Below, in pieces: positions 16,498 through 26,952 of a stretch of 64,000 nucleotides of DNA. Source of the stretch: Flavobacteriaceae bacterium MAR_2010_188. Lineage in GTDB: Bacteria > Bacteroidota > Bacteroidia > Flavobacteriales > Flavobacteriaceae. The stretch lies in NCBI GenBank assembly GCA_900104375.1, contig LT629302.1:434001-498000 (forward strand), in the 5' to 3' direction. Under the pieces are notes generated by a model that worked only from the letters and a program-made list of their open reading frames with translations, ran no database searches and was not told where the DNA came from. Position 1 is the stretch's first letter; every line of letters begins with the position of its first letter. Made by a program: the position numbers and the translations under genes.

Positions 16498-18600
16498 TTA
16501 ACCGATATAGTTCCATATATTCTTGTATTTGCCCAATTCCTTATAGGTTCTAAGGATATTTAGATTTTCAGTGCTCTTAAGGCTTGGGTCATCCGTAAGT
16601 ATTTTTTTTGCATAGTAGCGAGATGTGCTTAGGATGTCCTTATCCTTCATAATGTCCGCAATTTTAAGGTTAAGCACACCACTCTGCTGGGTTCCCCTGA
16701 TATCTCCAGGCCCACGTAACCTTAAATCAACTTCAGCAATTTCAAATCCGTCATTAGTGCGGGTCATAGTTTGTAAACGGGTTTTGCTATCATCACTCAG
16801 TTTATGCCCTGTCATTAAGATACAGTAACTCTGTGAGCCACCGCGCCCAACCCTTCCGCGCAATTGATGTAGCTGGGAAAGACCAAAGCGTTCTGCGCTC
16901 TCTATAACCATAACCGTGGCATTTGGTACATTAACTCCAACTTCTATCACGGTTGTGGCAATCATAATATTTGTTTCGCCTCTTGCGAATCGCTGCATCT
17001 CATAATCTTTGTCTGCCGCTTTCATCTGCCCGTGGACAATCGAAATTTGATATTCAGGTTTAGGGAATTCTCGTTCTATACTCGCGTAGCCGTCCATTAA
17101 ATCCTTATAATCCATCGTTTCACTTTCTTGGATTAGTGGATAAACAACATATACCTGTCTTCCTTCTGAAATCTGTTCCCTGATAAACCGAAAAACCTTC
17201 AAGCGATTTCTATCAAATCTGTGGACAGTTTTTATTGCTTTTCTTCCGGGAGGTAATTCGTCGATTATCGAAATATCCAAATCGCCATAAATAGACATTG
17301 CCAAAGTTCGTGGAATAGGGGTAGCGGTCATGATTAAAACATGCGGAGGCAAATCATTTTTTTGCCAAAGTTTACTCCTTTGAGCTACTCCAAAACGATG
17401 TTGCTCATCGATAATTGCCAGTCCCAAATTTTGAAATTTCACCTTTTCCTCGAGCAATGCGTGAGTACCAATTAAGATCTTTAATTCACCATTTTCCAGA
17501 TTTTTATGAATTTCCCTTCTCTTTGAAGTTTTAGTTGATCCTGTAAGTAATTGTATACTGATATTTAATGGATTAAGTAGTTCTTGTAGTCCATTAAAAT
17601 GTTGGACTGACAAAATTTCAGTCGGAGCCATTAAGCAAGCTTGATATCCGTTGTCAAGTGCTATTAACAGTGACATTAGCGCGACTATGGTCTTACCTGA
17701 ACCCACATCTCCTTGGAGAAGACGATTCATCTGTGCATTGCTCCCTAAATCTTGCCGAATTTCTTTGATTACCCGCTTCTGCGCATCGGTCAATTCGAAG
17801 GGTAAATGGTCTTGATAAAAAGAATTAAATAGCGTCCCGACTTTTGGAAATTGAAACCCTTTTATTTTCTTTTTATGGATTAAATTTTTCAAGATTAATT
17901 GCAGCTGAATGTAAAAGAGCTCCTCAAATTTTAACCTATAAGTTGCCCTCGAAAGTAAATTTTGGTCCTTTGGAAAATGAATATTAAACAGGGCATCGCT
18001 CTTGGATAGAAGTTTTAATTCATCCAAAATCGATGGAGATAGCGTTTCTGTAAATCTTGAATTTGAAGTAATGAAAAGCTCCTGCATCATATTGCCTATC
18101 ACTCTATTTGTCACCCCCTTGTTGGATAGTTTCTCGGTAGAAGGGTATATTGGTTGCATTGCAGAGCGCAGGTTCGCCTGGTGGTCTGCTAGTAATTCCA
18201 TTTCGGGATGCGGCATACTAAATGTGCCATTAAACCAATTTACCTTGCCGAAAATCACGTAATCCTGGTTTAATTTTATTTGGTCACGTATCCATTTATG
18301 ACCTCTAAACCAAACGAGTTCCATATTTCCAGTTTCATCACGAAAGCTTGCCACCAGACGCTTGCCGCGATTTTTCCCAACTTCCTTTAGCTTTGTAACT
18401 TGTCCTTTTATCTGTACTTCGGAGCTATTTTGCTGCAGCTCCGATATGGTATAATATCTGGTTCTATCTATGTAGCGATTTGGAAAAAGATTGATGAGGT
18501 CCTGATAGGTTTCAATCCCTAATTCTGACCTTAAGAGCTGTGCCCGGTTGGGACCAACGCCTTTTAAGTAATCTATGGGAGTTTGAAGATTTATCGCCAT
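16498..18600 (-). CDS. recG: ATP-dependent DNA helicase RecG
   Basis: 700 residues, full length. Remodels stalled forks and Holliday junctions. The wedge/OB domain comes first (about 60-135), then the SF2 helicase core with Walker A GDVGSGKT (297-304), DEQH (398-401) followed by RFGVAQR, MTATPIPRTLAMSIYGDLD, and motif VI QLHQLRGRVGRG, then the RecG C-terminal motif RTNDGFEIAEVDLRLRGPGDIRGTQQSG. It is divergent from the patatin gene, with 111 bp between the starts. Confidence 0.97.
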   Translation of the reverse strand: MAINLQTPIDYLKGVGPNRAQLLRSELGIETYQDLINLFPNRYIDRTRYYTISELQQNSSEVQIKGQVTKLKEVGKNRGKRLVASFRDETGNMELVWFRGHKWIRDQIKLNQDYVIFGKVNWFNGTFSMPHPEMELLADHQANLRSAMQPIYPSTEKLSNKGVTNRVIGNMMQELFITSNSRFTETLSPSILDELKLLSKSDALFNIHFPKDQNLLSRATYRLKFEELFYIQLQLILKNLIHKKKIKGFQFPKVGTLFNSFYQDHLPFELTDAQKRVIKEIRQDLGSNAQMNRLLQGDVGSGKTIVALMSLLIALDNGYQACLMAPTEILSVQHFNGLQELLNPLNISIQLLTGSTKTSKRREIHKNLENGELKILIGTHALLEEKVKFQNLGLAIIDEQHRFGVAQRSKLWQKNDLPPHVLIMTATPIPRTLAMSIYGDLDISIIDELPPGRKAIKTVHRFDRNRLKVFRFIREQISEGRQVYVVYPLIQESETMDYKDLMDGYASIEREFPKPEYQISIVHGQMKAADKDYEMQRFARGETNIMIATTVIEVGVNVPNATVMVIESAERFGLSQLHQLRGRVGRGGSQSYCILMTGHKLSDDSKTRLQTMTRTNDGFEIAEVDLRLRGPGDIRGTQQSGVLNLKIADIMKDKDILSTSRYYAKKILTDDPSLKSTENLNILRTYKELGKYKNIWNYIG

Positions 18601-18711
18601 CGGGCTTGTAAACTGTAGTTTTGTATGGCTATTTTGGGCCTTAATTTCTTAAAAACGAATATAATCCTTAAACTTGAAAGATGAAACTAAGCCTTAAATT
18701 ATCTAGCTGTC

Positions 18712-19623
18712 ATGCGAGCGTTAGTCATTAGTGGCGGTGGTAGTAAGGGTGCCTTTGCAGGAGGTGTTGCCCAATACCTTATAAACACTGAGAATCGCCA
18801 TTACGATATGTTTTTAGGCACCTCTACCGGAAGTCTGCTAATCTCTCACCTTGCGTTAAAAAAAGTAGATAAGATTAAAGATGTTTATACCGGCGTAAAT
18901 CAGCATTCTATATTTAGTAATTGCCCATTTATCATTAAAAAGAGGCGCGGCACCGAAACTATCGCAATCAACCATTTTAATGTTCTACGCAATATCTACC
19001 GCGGAAGTAAAACTTTTGGTGAAAGCCATAATTTATTCAAACTGATTAAAGCTACGCTTACTCCCGAAGAATTTGAAGTGCTTAAGAAAGAGAATGTTGA
19101 TGTTGTGGTTACAGTTAGTAATCTGTCCCTTAATCAGGTAGAGTATAAATCTATAAAAGATTTTGAATATGAAGAGTTCTGTGAATGGATTTGGATCTCT
19201 TGTAACTATACACCTTTTATGACATTGGTTAAAAAGGATGGCTGTGAGTACGCCGATGGGGGATTGGGGTCTATGGTCCCTATTGAAGAAGCTATAAAAA
19301 GAGGGGCGACGACGGTTGATGCGATTATACTTCAGACTGAAATAACGCAATATAATCGACTACCTTCGATTAACCCTTTTTCACTTCTAACGAATATGTT
19401 CGCCTATATGCTCGATAGAATTGAAAGTCAAAATATCAAGATTGGAAAATTCGTTGCCAACAATAATAATGCAATTATAAACTTCTATTACACGCCAACC
19501 GTCCTTACCACAAACTCTTTAATCTTCGAAAAAGAGAAAATGACGAAGTGGTGGGGAGCAGGATATGACTTTGCCAAATACAAGAGCAATGAAACTAGTC
19601 CTTTGGAGAAAAGAACGGAATAA
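18712..19623 (+). CDS. Patatin-like phospholipase
   Basis: 303 residues. The patatin Ser-Asp dyad is visible: oxyanion loop SGGGSKGAFAGG (7-18), nucleophile S38 in GTSTG, and D182 in ADGGLGSMVP. There is no signal peptide or outer membrane barrel, so it is a cytosolic or peripheral lipid acyl hydrolase rather than a type V secreted patatin. A possible -7 box TAGTTTTG lies at 18616-18623, leaving a leader of about 80 nt. It is convergent with the gene at 19695. Confidence 0.9.
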   Translation: MRALVISGGGSKGAFAGGVAQYLINTENRHYDMFLGTSTGSLLISHLALKKVDKIKDVYTGVNQHSIFSNCPFIIKKRRGTETIAINHFNVLRNIYRGSKTFGESHNLFKLIKATLTPEEFEVLKKENVDVVVTVSNLSLNQVEYKSIKDFEYEEFCEWIWISCNYTPFMTLVKKDGCEYADGGLGSMVPIEEAIKRGATTVDAIILQTEITQYNRLPSINPFSLLTNMFAYMLDRIESQNIKIGKFVANNNNAIINFYYTPTVLTTNSLIFEKEKMTKWWGAGYDFAKYKSNETSPLEKRTE

Positions 19624-19694
19624 GGTCTGTAAATTTACTCTTCAATCGAAACTTGATATAAACTACCTTTTACATTTACGACCAGTAGTATATA

Positions 19695-20216
19695 CTACCA
19701 AATTTGACTCACCTCCTTTTTAAGATAAGATAAGGCAGCATCGCTAGGAGGTCGCTTATCCATCATCTCGGTTAAAATCACTTCCCTGAGCTTATTGGCA
19801 GTATTTGTCTTTTCAGCCAAACTTGACCTTCTAATCAATTGAATTGTAGCGTTTTTAGCTGCAGTAATAACGTTCCAACAGTCGTCGCTCAAGTAAATTT
19901 GCTGTGAAAGATTGTGTTCAAATTCTTGTTCTATTGTTGCTATAAGTAAAGATTCATAAATCTCTTTATTAGAAGAAGTTGGCGCAACACGCACAAGTAA
20001 TTTTGATGGTCTAATTCTTTCGCTGAAGAGAGCCATTCTCTCGTAGGCTTGCAAACGTAGTGGAAGCGAATTAACCTGCATATCTTTATGCAGCAAAAAG
20101 CGTCTACGACCATCTTCATTTTTGGTGTGTTCTTTAAAAAAGTAATAGGCGATGAGTCCTGTTATCAATGCAGGTATTGAGAAGAAAAACAGGTCCAAGA
20201 GTTTTGAGTAATCCAT
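19695..20216 (-). CDS. Conserved hypothetical protein with one membrane helix
   Basis: 173 residues from MDYSKLLD. A single N-terminal membrane helix (LFFFSIPALITGLIAYYFF) is followed by a charged cytosolic helical domain (QAYERMALFSERIRPSKLLVR, EQEFEHNLSQQIYLSDDCWNVI). The pattern is familiar from flavobacterial uncharacterised proteins, but I cannot assign a role. An ATG at 20264 would add 16 residues, but that stretch overlaps the end of the upstream pseudogene reading frame (stop near 20228), so I chose the ATG at 20216. The gene probably followed the glutamate synthase-like gene in one operon before that gene decayed. Confidence 0.75.
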   Translation of the reverse strand: MDYSKLLDLFFFSIPALITGLIAYYFFKEHTKNEDGRRRFLLHKDMQVNSLPLRLQAYERMALFSERIRPSKLLVRVAPTSSNKEIYESLLIATIEQEFEHNLSQQIYLSDDCWNVITAAKNATIQLIRRSSLAEKTNTANKLREVILTEMMDKRPPSDAALSYLKKEVSQIW

Positions 20217-20227
20217 TCGATTTGGTT

Positions 20228-21583
20228 TTAATTGGTCTTGTATTGTCCTCCCAAATATATGCAATCTTTTAAATCATGCATGCTTTTAAAATCTAAAGCC
20301 GTTTTTTGATAATGATATGCTTTATTTAATTTTTTCCGGATAGATTATGGTCATCTACGTTAACTTCGATGTCTTCCATGGTAAATTGGCAAGGATTTTA
20401 GTGACCTGCTGCATTGGTAATTTCTGCAAACTCCTTTCTAAAAGTTTTAAAATATGGCCCTAATCTTCCAGAATTTAAAGGGACATTGATACCATTTTGG
20501 CACCATTTGTTTTGAGTGGCCACACCGCTAGGGCATCGATTGGTATGGCATATCTGCGCTTGGATGCAACCAATACTCATCATGGCTTCTCTAGCAACAT
20601 TGATGTAATCTACTCCCATTGCAACGACCATTGCGGCCTTGCCTGAAAATCCTAATTTTCCACTCCCAATAAAAACCACTCTATTTTCTAATCCTTTTCT
20701 TTGGAACAGTTTATAGAGGTCGCTAAATCCGTACACCCAAGGCAAGGAGATGTGGTCAGCAAAACTTGGTGGCGCAGCACCACTGCTGCCTTCGCCGCCG
20801 TCTAACGTAATAAAATCTGGACCTTTATTTGTTCAGCATTAAATCTGTGAGCTCTTCCCTTTATTGTAATTTATCAATTGCGGCCTTTATACCCACCGGC
20901 AGCCGAGTATTCTCGGCAATATCTTCAATGAGATTAAGTAAGTCTTCAATAGTTTCGAAAGCAGTATGGTTAGGGGGAGAGATAACATCAATTCCTACCG
21001 GCACACCTCTAATCTCCGCGATTTCTTCAGTAATCTTAGCGCCAGGCAGAACACCACCTTTACCAGGTTTTGCGCCTTGGGACATTTTTATTTCAATAGC
21101 TTTTACACATGGATTTTCATTAACCAGTTTTATCATATTCTCCATTGAGAATCCGACTTCGTCGCTTCTTACTCCAAAATATCTGCTTCCAAACTGGAAA
21201 ATAATATCTCATCCTTGTTTATGATAGGGGGAAAGTCCGCCTTCACCCGCATTGTGGTAAGCATTTGCAATCAAAACTCCTTTGTTCATGGATTCTATTG
21301 CCTTGGCTGATCATGAGCCAAAACTCATTGCCGAATCGTTTATGATTGATGCTGGTCTGTATGGTTTTTTCCTTTTGTTATAAAGACCCACAACCTTTGC
21401 ACAGGACAAAAATGATTTATCTGAAGAGTTTGGGTGTTCCTTCTTCAATTTAAAAGGCATCATGGCATTATTGATGAAAATATGCTGGTGGGCATAGATA
21501 TCCCTAATAGCCACAATCAGTAAGAATAGCAGAAACCATCCCCACCAAGGGATGGTCTGTAAAAAGTCGAGAAATCCGGACAT
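20228..21583 (-). pseudogene. FMN-binding glutamate synthase family protein, decayed
   Basis: Reading the minus strand gives recognisable pieces of the GltB-like FMN domain: an N-terminal membrane helix (IPWWGWFLLFLLIVAIRD), AKVVGLYNKRKKPYRP, SAMSFGS, NAYHNAGEGGLS, MSQGAKPGKGGVLPG, TLDGGEG, LPWVYGFSDLYKLF and CHTNRCPSGVATQNKW. The frame is broken by TGA at 21311-21313 and 21209-21211, TAA at 20861-20863 and 20825-20827, a frameshift just after that, TAA at 20398-20400, and another frameshift near 20325. A segment of roughly 80-100 codons between the membrane helix and AKVVGLY also appears deleted. It started 1 bp after the M20 amidohydrolase stop. Confidence 0.9.
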
Positions 21584-21584
21584 G

Positions 21585-22853
21585 CTATAGGGTTAAATAA
21601 TCCAAGGCAAGATTTGTTAATGCTTTTACTCCAAGCACTAATCCGCTATCATCAATTTTAAAATCCGGGGTATGATGTGGGAAAGCTTCTGTATTTCCTG
21701 GTGTCATTCCGCCTAGGTTAAAATAAAATCCTGGAACAACTTCCTGAAAAAATGAAAAATCTTCTCCACCCGTTGTAGCTTTCATCAGATTCACATTTTC
21801 TTTCCCCGCAGCACGTTCCAAGGAAGGTAACATTTTTGCAACCAGCTCTGGGTCGTTAAAGGTAATTGAGGTATTGTTCTGGAATTCAACGGTAGCTTCA
21901 CCGCCATAAGCCTTCGCAATGGTTTCTGCCATTTCGGTCATTCTTTTCACGATAAGCGACTTCATATCAGCATTTAAGGTCCTTACCGTACCAATCATCT
22001 CTGCACTCTCTGGAATGATATTAAATCGAACTCCACTAGTGATTTTTCCGACGGTAATAACTGCCGCCTCTTCGGTTAGATTGGACTCTCTACTAATAAT
22101 AGATTGAAAACCGTCGATTATTTTGGCGGAAATATAAATAGGATCCACTCCGGACCAAGGTTGAGAGCCATGAGTCTGTTTTCCTTTTACGGTCACCACA
22201 AATCTTTCTACCGCCGCCATCATTCCTTCAGGCTTGTACCTTATTGTACCAACTGGGGTTGCAGAATTAATATGAAGTCCAAAAATAGCATCGACATCGG
22301 GACTTTTTAATACACCTTCCTTAATCATCAATGCGGCACCGCCTTCTTCTCCCGGAGGCGCACCTTCTTCGGCTGGTTGAAAAATAAACTTCACCGTACC
22401 ATGTATTTTATCTTTGTTTTTAGACAAAACCTCAGCAACTCCCATTAAGATTGCAGTATGCGTATCGTGACCGCAGGCGTGCATCACCCCAGTTTCAGTT
22501 CCTAGGAACTCGGTGGTTACGTTAGATTTAAAGGGTAAATCATTTCGTTCGGTAACCGGTAAGGCATCGATATCTGCCCTTAATGCAACAACTTTACCAT
22601 CATGATTTCCTTTTAAAATTCCCACTACACCAGTTTTAGCCACGCCAGTCTTAACTTCCATCCCAAGTGAAGTTAAATGTTCGGCGATTTTCTCTGCCGT
22701 TTTAAACTCACGGTTAGAAAGCTCCGGATTTTCGTGAAAATACCTTCGCCAAGTTATTACTTGATCTTCCACGGCCAGAATGTCCTTCTCTAGATCGGTT
22801 TGTGAGTAAGAAAAACTAGAAATTAAGAGGGTAAATAGTAGGAAATACTTCAT
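21585..22853 (-). CDS. Exported M20 family amidohydrolase (paralogue 1)
   Basis: 422 residues. A signal peptide (MKYFLLFTLLISSFSYSQ) leads an M20D aminoacylase/carboxypeptidase. Metal-site motifs: ALRADIDALPVTE, HACGHDTHTAIL, the PAEEGAPPGEEGG pair of glutamates, FGLHI and the C-terminal HHTPDF. The dimerisation domain lies at about 195-310 (GKQTHGSQPWSGVDPI). The family hydrolyses N-acyl amino acids or short peptides; the exact substrate is unknown. It is closely similar to the gene at 27872. It was followed by the now-broken glutamate synthase-like gene, 1 bp away. Confidence 0.9.
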   Translation of the reverse strand: MKYFLLFTLLISSFSYSQTDLEKDILAVEDQVITWRRYFHENPELSNREFKTAEKIAEHLTSLGMEVKTGVAKTGVVGILKGNHDGKVVALRADIDALPVTERNDLPFKSNVTTEFLGTETGVMHACGHDTHTAILMGVAEVLSKNKDKIHGTVKFIFQPAEEGAPPGEEGGAALMIKEGVLKSPDVDAIFGLHINSATPVGTIRYKPEGMMAAVERFVVTVKGKQTHGSQPWSGVDPIYISAKIIDGFQSIISRESNLTEEAAVITVGKITSGVRFNIIPESAEMIGTVRTLNADMKSLIVKRMTEMAETIAKAYGGEATVEFQNNTSITFNDPELVAKMLPSLERAAGKENVNLMKATTGGEDFSFFQEVVPGFYFNLGGMTPGNTEAFPHHTPDFKIDDSGLVLGVKALTNLALDYLTL

Positions 22854-22914
22854 AATAAAATTTTAATTCAGATTTTATAGAGCTTAAAGATATTCAAAAT
22901 ATGTTGTATCATAG

Positions 22915-24504
22915 ATGTATCAAAATTTTATTCAAAAAATGAGAAGGAGTTATAAGATCATCCTCGTGATCGTTGTGGTCCTGGTAGGAATTGCAATTGT
23001 CATTGCCTTAAAGGCAGATGAATATGTAGAAGGAAAAGTGGCGGAGATGATCGAACGCGTTCCTAAACATATTAAAATTGAATATGATGATATTGAGTTT
23101 AACACCTTTGAAGGTGATTTGGTCTTTAAAAATTCGCGGGTTCAGTTTAACGATCCAAAAACGGATTCTTTAATATCTTCGATCAGCGTTAAGGATTTAT
23201 CGATTGTAGATATAGGTTATTGGGAGTTTATAAAGAACAAAAATTTTGTCATACAACGGCTAGAGCTTAATCAGCCTAAAATCATCCATCGTAGGTTAAA
23301 GGAAGTAAAGGATAGCATTGAAGTAGTCCCTGACGAGGATAAGGCTTTTAAAACTGTGCTTCATATTGATGAATTCGTGATCAACGATGCCGATGTAGAA
23401 ATTAGGGAATTCACAAATGATTCGTTGATTTTTTCAGCCAAGCACAGTAACATCGAAATCTACAAGGTTCTTATCGATAGTTCGGTTACTGACCTTCTTC
23501 CATTTAAATATGAAACTTATACTGGCGTTTTAAAAAATCTATATGCAAGATCTGGAGAGTTTGAAGATTTCAGGACTAAAGAAGTTCGGTTTAATCCGGA
23601 GGTGATTGACATGGTCGGTTTTTCGTTAAAGACAAAATACAAGATTGCCGATCACACTAAATTGTTAAAGAAGGAAAGAGACTGGTATAATATCGAAGTA
23701 GATTCGGTAATACTCTCAGGAACTGCTTTTGGAAAAGTCAATGACAGTATTAATGATTTCCGTTCTAAAATGACAACGGTATATAATCCCAAAGTCTTTA
23801 TTTACAGGAATAAGTTGGTAGCAGACGATTACGAACCAAAAGAATATTACAGTAAGATGCTGCGCGAATTGCCATTTAACTTAACCTTGGACAGTATTTC
23901 GCTTTTGAATGGTACGGTAGAGTACGAAGAGAAGGTTATCCCCGAACATGCAGCCGGTAAGTTGGATTTTCAAAAGTTTAATGCTCAGGTCAAAAATTTT
24001 AGTAATACCTATAAAGCCCCAGAAAAAACGATTATATATATCAATACGCTTTTTATGGGCACGACGTCCTTAGACGTGAAGTGGCAATTTGATGTTAACG
24101 ATGTAAAAGACCAATATTTGTTTGAAGGGGAGTTGGGTAGATTAAATACCGCGGCTTTGGACCAATTTACCAGAAGAAATCTCAATATCAATCTCGAAGG
24201 TGAATTGAATAAAACATATTTCACAATCGGTGGAAATAAAAATCATTCCCATGTTGACCTGGCAATTAATTATGATGACTTTAAAGTCCAATTCCTAAAA
24301 GATGAAGGGCGTAAGAAGAAAACCGTGATGACCGCTTTAGTTAATATTTTTGTTAGAAAAAATAGTGACAAGGCCGAAAACGATTTGCGACGTGGTTCTG
24401 ATGATGTCGCAAGGGATGTTTACCGATCTTTTTACGGCAACCTATGGAAAAATATGGGTGCAGGACTTAAGAAAGCAATCACTGGAAGCGCAAAAGGAAA
24501 TTGA
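22915..24504 (+). CDS. AsmA/DUF748-like membrane-anchored protein
   Basis: 529 residues. One N-terminal membrane helix (about 13-32, ILVIVVVLVGIAIVIAL) is followed by a long beta-rich periplasmic region with EYDDIEFNTFEGDLVFKNSRVQF and IQRLELNQPKIIHRR, the layout of AsmA-like and DUF748 proteins (distant relatives of lipid-transfer proteins). The C-terminus is basic (GRKKKTVMTALVNIFVRKNS). The assignment is by overall pattern only. An ATG at 22939 is an alternative start. It is convergent with the penicillin acylase, 21 bp apart. Confidence 0.65.
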   Translation: MYQNFIQKMRRSYKIILVIVVVLVGIAIVIALKADEYVEGKVAEMIERVPKHIKIEYDDIEFNTFEGDLVFKNSRVQFNDPKTDSLISSISVKDLSIVDIGYWEFIKNKNFVIQRLELNQPKIIHRRLKEVKDSIEVVPDEDKAFKTVLHIDEFVINDADVEIREFTNDSLIFSAKHSNIEIYKVLIDSSVTDLLPFKYETYTGVLKNLYARSGEFEDFRTKEVRFNPEVIDMVGFSLKTKYKIADHTKLLKKERDWYNIEVDSVILSGTAFGKVNDSINDFRSKMTTVYNPKVFIYRNKLVADDYEPKEYYSKMLRELPFNLTLDSISLLNGTVEYEEKVIPEHAAGKLDFQKFNAQVKNFSNTYKAPEKTIIYINTLFMGTTSLDVKWQFDVNDVKDQYLFEGELGRLNTAALDQFTRRNLNINLEGELNKTYFTIGGNKNHSHVDLAINYDDFKVQFLKDEGRKKKTVMTALVNIFVRKNSDKAENDLRRGSDDVARDVYRSFYGNLWKNMGAGLKKAITGSAKGN

Positions 24505-24525
24505 TGCATTTCAAAACAGCGCTAT

Positions 24526-26952
24526 CTACAATTTTTCACTAGGCCTCAAAATGAATTTTTCTACGGTCACAGAATCTATTTTTTTCTTGGAATAGTAAAC
24601 GGGGAAATATTCATCATTCGCCCAGCTTTCGAAGAGATTTCCATAAAACGGACTTTCGGGATTTCCAGATTGTCCGGGAGAATTGGTTGCAATTGCGGCA
24701 TCCCAATCGCCCGTATTCACAATGATGCGGAAGGTGGCACCGGAACTTTGTCTGAGATTTCCGCCGGTAGATCCGGGTGTGTACGAATTGCCGCCGCGTG
24801 GTAATGGTCCTAGATCCAACTTATTTTGAATATCTCTTGTAGTGGAAGAACTAAGCGCATGTTCCATATAAGTATGTTTTAACTTTTCTTGCCCATACTG
24901 CCATTGGTTCATATCTTCACCTAAATTATTTTTAAGAGTATCTATCGCCTGTTCAAAAGCTGTTTTTAAGAAATTGTTCCTCGATTTTTCGGCAGGTGCT
25001 CCGAATTTTCCGTCCGGACCTGAAATCCATTCAATAATTTTATGGAGTTGAATATGTGAAATGTTGCCCAGGATCTGCTTCGGAATAAATTTTTTATCGG
25101 CCTCCCTCTGGATAGCATTCTCCCAACTAGTGTAAATTGCGGCAGCGATAGAATTTTTATTGAGTTCATAATTCCAACCCTGTAATTTTTCTTTTGCTTC
25201 GGCATAATCTCCATCAAATTGAATCGGTTTTAGATATGGAACCAATGTTCTTGCCGTTATAGAATGATAGTCGACCTGTAATTTCCGCATATCCTCCATA
25301 TCTAATTTTTTACTGTTTTTAAGAACTTCGTTAAGCCTGTTTCCACGAGATGGATCTGCCCAAGTATATCCAACGGCATTCCAAAATCTATAATCCTCGG
25401 TAAGCAAATTTTGGTTGGCGGTCGCGATAAAATTTTCTTCTGGGTTATATTTATGGGGCTTGTCCATAATTGGGAGATAACCATCCCATTCATATTTTTC
25501 TGACGCAGGCACCGGTACCAATCCACTGTGGTTAGGCCTTACAGGCGCGATGCCCACGGCTTGCCATCCTATATTACCTTGCTTATCTGCCCAAACCATA
25601 TTTTCCCCAGGGATATGGCTATAACTGCAAGCTTCACGAAATTGATCCCAATCCGTTGCTTGGTCCATTCTTAGCGATGCCAGATAAGGAGAGCCTCCGG
25701 GTTCTAACCAGGCACATTTTACTGCGAAGGCTTTATGGTTCTCTACATCTATATAGGTTACTGGTCCATGTTGGGTGTATAACATTTCTACTGTGACATC
25801 CGCTTTACCCTTGATTTTAATGGTTTCCGGTATAACGGTCATATCGATATATCGATTTTCATACTTATACTGTTGGTGGTTCTCTGGATTTAAATCGTAC
25901 ACGTACATATCTTCACCATCTGTTTCGAAAACCGTAAGTCCCCAGCTTCCTTGTTCATTGTGGCCGATGGATATTCCAGGGATTTCTGGTTCGCCACCGC
26001 CAATGACATTCCAGCCAGGAGCGACAAGATGCGCCATATATCTCAAGGACGGAATGGCCACTGTTCTATGAGGGTCATTCGCCATGTAAGTGTTTCCATC
26101 TTCGGATAAATTGCCGTTGATTACCCAATTATTGCTTCCAATGGCCAAGGAATCGTCCATATCTTTTTTGGAATTTATTAGTATTGCGGATTTATCGGAA
26201 TTCCTATATTCTTTAACTAAATCAGACTTCAGGAAACTAACCGGTTTTCTATATGCCTTATATAATTCCAAAATATCTTGATTGAGCATTTCTTCTGTAA
26301 TCGAGGCGTCCAATTTTAGATTTGGGTCCTTTGGATGGAACCATGCTATTTCCTTGACTTTTTTGTCGCCTACTTTTGCTACGGCCCGTCCGATTTGTAA
26401 CTCCTTTTCGATATTTCCCAATAAACCTTGATGTCTAGATATTACGTCTGAAGGAGTCCATAGTTGCGGTTGTATTCCTAGCATCTTAAACTCTAGAGGA
26501 AGACTATCTGGGGTTTTCATAATCTCCGAAATAAAAGCATTAACGCCCGCTGTGAATGAATTGATGATCATTTCGCCATCCTTGTGATAATGATTGAGTT
26601 CTTCTGAAAGATCTTTGCGATATTTGAAGAGCCGAGTACCGATGTCTCGTTTTAATTCTCTTTCTCCCAGGATTTCTGAGACGGTACCCGTGGCCTGCCT
26701 TCTCCATATTTCAAATTGAAATAAACGATCTTTAGCTGCCGCATATCCCTGTGCAAAGAATAAATCCTGTGGATTTTTTGCGTAAATGTGGTTGATTCCC
26801 CATTTATCGCGTTGGATTTCTACAGTGGAGGTTAGCCCCTCCATGACTAGGGTATCTGTTAATCCAGTTGAATTATTTTGATTTTGTTCCTTACACCCAA
26901 TGGATATAATTATTAGGAATATATAAGTTGTAAATCTCAGGATTTTAGACAT
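24526..26952 (-). CDS. Penicillin acylase family lipoprotein
   Basis: 808 residues, Ntn-hydrolase. A lipobox (IFLIIISIGC, Cys20) anchors it in the envelope. The alpha chain (about 40-255) is followed by a spacer and the autocleavage site AIG/SNNWVI, which exposes S273 as the catalytic N-terminal nucleophile of the beta chain. Conserved beta-chain segments follow (NDPHR, WAFTVFETDG-like WGLTVFETDGED, ARTLVPYL). The family cleaves beta-lactam side chains, acyl-homoserine lactones or peptides; the substrate here is unknown. It lies between two M20 amidohydrolases, a possible set for scavenging acylated amino compounds. Confidence 0.92.
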   Translation of the reverse strand: MSKILRFTTYIFLIIISIGCKEQNQNNSTGLTDTLVMEGLTSTVEIQRDKWGINHIYAKNPQDLFFAQGYAAAKDRLFQFEIWRRQATGTVSEILGERELKRDIGTRLFKYRKDLSEELNHYHKDGEMIINSFTAGVNAFISEIMKTPDSLPLEFKMLGIQPQLWTPSDVISRHQGLLGNIEKELQIGRAVAKVGDKKVKEIAWFHPKDPNLKLDASITEEMLNQDILELYKAYRKPVSFLKSDLVKEYRNSDKSAILINSKKDMDDSLAIGSNNWVINGNLSEDGNTYMANDPHRTVAIPSLRYMAHLVAPGWNVIGGGEPEIPGISIGHNEQGSWGLTVFETDGEDMYVYDLNPENHQQYKYENRYIDMTVIPETIKIKGKADVTVEMLYTQHGPVTYIDVENHKAFAVKCAWLEPGGSPYLASLRMDQATDWDQFREACSYSHIPGENMVWADKQGNIGWQAVGIAPVRPNHSGLVPVPASEKYEWDGYLPIMDKPHKYNPEENFIATANQNLLTEDYRFWNAVGYTWADPSRGNRLNEVLKNSKKLDMEDMRKLQVDYHSITARTLVPYLKPIQFDGDYAEAKEKLQGWNYELNKNSIAAAIYTSWENAIQREADKKFIPKQILGNISHIQLHKIIEWISGPDGKFGAPAEKSRNNFLKTAFEQAIDTLKNNLGEDMNQWQYGQEKLKHTYMEHALSSSTTRDIQNKLDLGPLPRGGNSYTPGSTGGNLRQSSGATFRIIVNTGDWDAAIATNSPGQSGNPESPFYGNLFESWANDEYFPVYYSKKKIDSVTVEKFILRPSEKL

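Noticed and set aside
20217-20264. Longer start for the gene at 19695
   Set aside because: It would overlap the tail of the upstream pseudogene (stop at about 20228), and MDYSKLL starts directly before the membrane helix.
21209-21313. Two in-frame TGA codons in the glutamate synthase-like gene as possible selenocysteine or recoded Trp
   Set aside because: The same gene also has TAA stops and two frameshifts, no SECIS-like hairpin follows, and neither position aligns with Cys; at the conserved places the family has Leu and Gly.
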